A stretch of DNA of 8,063 nt from the NCBI GenBank assembly GCA_015487825.1, contig WFOZ01001048.1, forward strand, positions 1 to 8,063, written 5' to 3'. The translations under genes and the position numbers were made by a program. The notes under the pieces were generated by a model, which saw only the letters and a program-made list of their open reading frames with translations, was not told the origin of the DNA and did no database searches. Position 1 is the first letter of the stretch; each line of letters begins with the position of its first letter. Below, one piece after another: positions 5,208 through 8,063 of this stretch. This DNA is from Planctomycetaceae bacterium. Its GTDB lineage: Bacteria; Planctomycetota; Planctomycetia; Planctomycetales; Planctomycetaceae.

Positions 5208-7172
5208 ATGAAATTTCTGACGGCTACACAAATTCTGAGCTTACTTCTGTTGACCACCACGAGTTTCGTCAGTGGGTGTGCTGCGTTTCGTCCCATTAAC
5301 GGAGTTCCTGCGCGTTATCTTGCACCGGAATTGCGTGCCCAGACCCGCAGTAACAAAACAACAATTGATTTATCGCTGCTGGCTCAAAAGCCTCCTCTTC
5401 AACACCATGTCGATGGCCGTGACGTTTTAGGAATTTTTATTGAAGGTGTGCTTGGTGGAATTGGCGAAGCTCCACCGATTAACGTGCCAACTTCTCCGGA
5501 TCTGCCTCCCTCAATTGGATACCCGATTACCGTACGGGATGACGGAACGCTTTCCCTGCCGATGATAGGCACGACCAATGTTCGAGGAATGACTATCAGA
5601 CAGGTTGAAGAACACCTGCGCAGAATTTATACCGTTGAAAGAAAAATTCTGAAAAAAGGGGCTGACAGTATTATTGTATCGCTGCAACGCCCACGGGATG
5701 TACGAGTCCTGGTATTGCGTCAGGAAACAGGTGGTCCGGGCGGGGGAGGAGCACAATTTGCTCAGGGGCTCACACTTAATTTAGGGCAATCAAAACGTGG
5801 CAATGGTCAAGTTATCAATCTCCCGATTTATAAAAACGATGTCCTGCACGCATTGGCAAGAACCGGTGGACTTCCCGGACTCGATGCTGAAAATACGATT
5901 TACATCATTCGACGGGAACATTCAGACCATGCCGGCATAATGCCAACTGTTGTCCCACAACAACAAGTCCCTGTGCAGCAACAGCCGGTAACGCAAAAGC
6001 AACTCTCTTCCTACAGCAGAAAAAATGCCTCCGGCATTCAACTGGTCGGCTACCATCCTGCAGCAAATTCCGCTTCAACAGTAGAGCAGGTCACTGCATA
6101 CAACATTACTTCGCCGTCCCCCGCATCAATGGGGTATAATAATCAGAATCAGCAACCGGTTTATCAGAATGGGTATTTCCCGAACCCTGATGGCCCTGTG
6201 CGATCCAGCCAGTTTTCGATTGAACCGGTCACTGCCAGTAATTTCGGTAACCCGGATCCTTTAGCAGAGTTGCGTGCAGGAATGCAGCCTGATATAGAGC
6301 CTGCTCAGGACTATTTCTCAGCAGCCGAACAGAAAAGAATTTATCAGCAAGTTACGATGCAGCGGGAAGTAATACTGGAACAGCCTGCCTCTTCCAACTT
6401 TAACCAGTCAGGTTATAACCAGCCGAATTTCAACCAATCCAACCCGCCTGTTACAGTGGTACCACCTGCTCCGATAGAAAATCCGACAAGCAATCAATTA
6501 CCGTTGCCTGAAATGAATGCACCTGCAAATAACTTCGCCGGCGTTCCGCAAACACTCTATGAAACCGAATGCGAACCATTTACAGATCAGGATCCACTTT
6601 GGACGAATGTTGATTTGGGAATTAACAATTTCAACAATGATCCAACAATGAACAATCGGAAAGTGATCAAAATACCGATCCGACTTAACCCGGGTCAGCA
6701 GCCGCATATCCGACCGGAAGATATTATCCTGCAGGATGGCGATATCGTGTTTATCGAATCTCGTGATACCGAAATCTTCTATACCGGCGGCTTGCTCGGT
6801 GGCGGACAATATACATTGCCCAGAGATTATGACCTGGATGTCCTCGGTGCAATCTCACTTGCTCAGGGATCTTCGCAACAACAAAGTACCAACCAGATTG
6901 GTGGAGCATCGGCACTTAATGGCGATGTCACCATCAGTGCCAGCAGTGTCATTATATTGCGACGCATGCCGAACGGATCGCAGGTGCCGATCAAGATCGA
7001 TCTCTACCGCGCCATGACAGATCCATCGGAACGAGTGCTGATTCAACCGGGAGATATCGTCATGCTGCGATACAAAGTCCACGAAGCAATCGGAGCATTC
7101 ATCGAACGAAATATCCTCAGTTCCGCCCTGCTTGGGATTGCTGCAACTCAGTTCAACAGTGGCGGCAATTAA
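5208..7172 (+). CDS. Wza/BexD-type outer-membrane polysaccharide export lipoprotein with a long insertion
   Basis: OPX-family proteins line the periplasmic and outer-membrane channel through which capsule or exopolysaccharide leaves the cell. The 654-residue protein opens with a lipoprotein signal peptide (lipobox VSGC, Cys24). Residues about 65-165 form the polysaccharide-export domain: DVLGIFIEGVLG, YPITVRDDGTLSLPMIG, VRGMTIRQVEEHLRRIYT. A first SLBB-like domain begins at about 166 (VRVLVLRQE, NDVLHALARTGGLPGLDAE, IYIIRR) and seems to resume at 484-518 (KVIKIPIRL, IRPEDIILQDGDIVFIES). Between them about 245 residues are Asn/Gln/Pro/Ser-rich and low in complexity. A second SLBB-like domain spans about 522-622, including DLDVLGAISLAQG and IQPGDIVML. 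The C-terminus (EAIGAFIERN onward) is a weakly hydrophobic helix. It is far longer than typical Wza (about 380). AAGGA lies 12 nt before the ATG. No Wzc-type kinase or glycosyltransferase is visible nearby. Confidence 0.92.
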   Translation: MKFLTATQILSLLLLTTTSFVSGCAAFRPINGVPARYLAPELRAQTRSNKTTIDLSLLAQKPPLQHHVDGRDVLGIFIEGVLGGIGEAPPINVPTSPDLPPSIGYPITVRDDGTLSLPMIGTTNVRGMTIRQVEEHLRRIYTVERKILKKGADSIIVSLQRPRDVRVLVLRQETGGPGGGGAQFAQGLTLNLGQSKRGNGQVINLPIYKNDVLHALARTGGLPGLDAENTIYIIRREHSDHAGIMPTVVPQQQVPVQQQPVTQKQLSSYSRKNASGIQLVGYHPAANSASTVEQVTAYNITSPSPASMGYNNQNQQPVYQNGYFPNPDGPVRSSQFSIEPVTASNFGNPDPLAELRAGMQPDIEPAQDYFSAAEQKRIYQQVTMQREVILEQPASSNFNQSGYNQPNFNQSNPPVTVVPPAPIENPTSNQLPLPEMNAPANNFAGVPQTLYETECEPFTDQDPLWTNVDLGINNFNNDPTMNNRKVIKIPIRLNPGQQPHIRPEDIILQDGDIVFIESRDTEIFYTGGLLGGGQYTLPRDYDLDVLGAISLAQGSSQQQSTNQIGGASALNGDVTISASSVIILRRMPNGSQVPIKIDLYRAMTDPSERVLIQPGDIVMLRYKVHEAIGAFIERNILSSALLGIAATQFNSGGN

Positions 7173-7332
7173 CTGAACAGCACCGGGTTAACGCCGTATC
7201 TGTATTCGGATATGGCATAAAGCTGCAATAAACTCTCAAATTCATGTGCCACGACTCACAGGGCCGTGACGCATGACTGAATTCTATCTTTCAGAAAAAG
7301 AAATGGTTTGAGACGAATCCACACTGGAGAGG

Positions 7333-8063
7333 TTATTCAATAAGTGGCAGAATCGTTACGTCTGCATTTGTTTCTTGTTGACCAGTCTGCTTCTCTACTG
7401 GTTCTTCAATTTGAACAAACCATGATTTTTCATCAACGGGAAATCGAAGCTCGTTTGCAGGAATTCGAGAGACTTTACCACTTGGCCAGTTGATCGTAAT
7501 TCCCTGTATGCTCTGTTGCTCCTGGATCGCAAAATAAATCTCATTCGGGCTGGAGGAAAGATAGCTCATCCCCGCACAAACATCCTTTGTGTAGCTCCCC
7601 TTGTCGCTCAACAGCGTCACTTTCGCACCAACTCCTGCTCGATTAGAAACAGTTCCGATCAACTGAAGAATCAGACTTCGGCTATTGGAGGCAGTCTTAT
7701 TGAACAGTAAGGCCGCTGGTTCAAGTGTATTGACAAACACAAGATCAAGCTGTCCATTGCGGTTGATATCTCCTACCGCCATCCCGCGTCCTAAATGAGG
7801 CTCTGAAAAATAACCTGCTTCGGAAAACGTTGCCTCCTTAAAACTCTCTTTTTCATTGATGAGGAGAAGCGGTTTCTGTCTGAACTCTGCATTTACAGGA
7901 TGATAATTTACATGCCCGTTGGCAATTGAAATATCATCATCTCCATCAAGGTCAAAATCTCCGGCAACGCATCCGAAACCGACATAAAGTTTTCCCAGCT
8001 GATTGATTCCCGTTCTGCGAGAAACGAAAATGAAACTTTGCTCTCCATCATTACGATAAAGAC
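7333..8063 (-). CDS. CRTAC-like FG-GAP/VCBS protein with C-terminal ASPIC/UnbV domain (5' part outside the window)
   Basis: The frame is open from the right edge to the TAA at 7335-7333, giving 242 visible residues of the C-terminal part. An ATG at 7782 is internal, because clear repeat motifs precede it. Two FG-GAP/VCBS calcium-binding loops are visible: DFDLDGDDD (residues 35-43 from the edge) and DINRNGQLD (98-106), in beta-propeller blades with LLLINE and LLFNK strands. An ASPIC/UnbV domain follows: NRAGVGAKVTL (140-150), GMSYLSSSPNEIYFAI (164-179) and ITINWPSGKVSRI (188-200). The last 25 residues are polar. Proteins of this kind are exported and very numerous in planctomycetes; substrate and role are usually unknown. 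It converges with the export gene, 160 nt apart, with no clear terminator between them. The missing part would hold the signal peptide and further blades. Confidence 0.9.
   Translation of the reverse strand, partial: LYRNDGEQSFIFVSRRTGINQLGKLYVGFGCVAGDFDLDGDDDISIANGHVNYHPVNAEFRQKPLLLINEKESFKEATFSEAGYFSEPHLGRGMAVGDINRNGQLDLVFVNTLEPAALLFNKTASNSRSLILQLIGTVSNRAGVGAKVTLLSDKGSYTKDVCAGMSYLSSSPNEIYFAIQEQQSIQGITINWPSGKVSRIPANELRFPVDEKSWFVQIEEPVEKQTGQQETNADVTILPLIE

Noticed and set aside
7173..7332. Search for a bidirectional terminator between the convergent genes
   Set aside because: Only short imperfect stems of 4-5 bp were found, with no G/C-rich stem followed by a T-run on either strand.
1..8063. 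CRISPR array, tRNA, rRNA
   Set aside because: No regularly spaced direct repeats, tRNA-like cloverleaf or rRNA sequence was seen by eye on either strand.

Overview
The window most likely comes from a planctomycete (phylum Planctomycetota). This is inferred from family resemblance, not from a search. The outer-membrane polysaccharide export lipoprotein, the small lipoprotein before it, the secreted protein cut by the left edge and the FG-GAP/ASPIC-UnbV protein cut by the right edge all have the look I associate with that phylum. Base composition is moderate and Shine-Dalgarno (SD) motifs are present but uneven.

Left part (1-2580), an accessory zone. A secreted protein of unknown function runs in from the left edge and ends at 740. 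Next come an imperfect 67-bp inverted repeat (764-830) with a perfect 18-bp palindrome inside it, then a small membrane/coiled-coil gene (958-1192) that looks broken by one extra T, then nested hairpins. On the minus strand lies a four-helix membrane protein (1355-1849). Its edges resemble an integron gene cassette: the stop codon is embedded in an attC-like core, and another core-like heptamer sits 15 nt before the ATG. An IS200-type element with a Y1 transposase (2080-2523) and hairpins at both ends follows. No TnpB is present.

Middle part (2624-4257), housekeeping, minus strand. An ACT-domain malic enzyme is followed after 17 nt by a 66-residue two-helix membrane protein; the two probably form one transcription unit.

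Right part (4258-8063). A 339-nt gene-free stretch separates the malic enzyme from a divergent plus-strand pair: a cysteine-rich lipoprotein, then a 654-residue Wza/BexD-type export lipoprotein. The second protein has a long Asn/Gln/Pro-rich insertion inside its first SLBB-like domain. The pair probably works at the cell envelope in polysaccharide export. Facing it from the right edge is the C-terminal part of a CRTAC-like FG-GAP/ASPIC-UnbV protein.

The points most worth following are the cassette-like gene, the frameshifted small gene under an apparently leaderless promoter, the clustered inverted repeats and the split SLBB domain. I see no CRISPR array, tRNA or rRNA.
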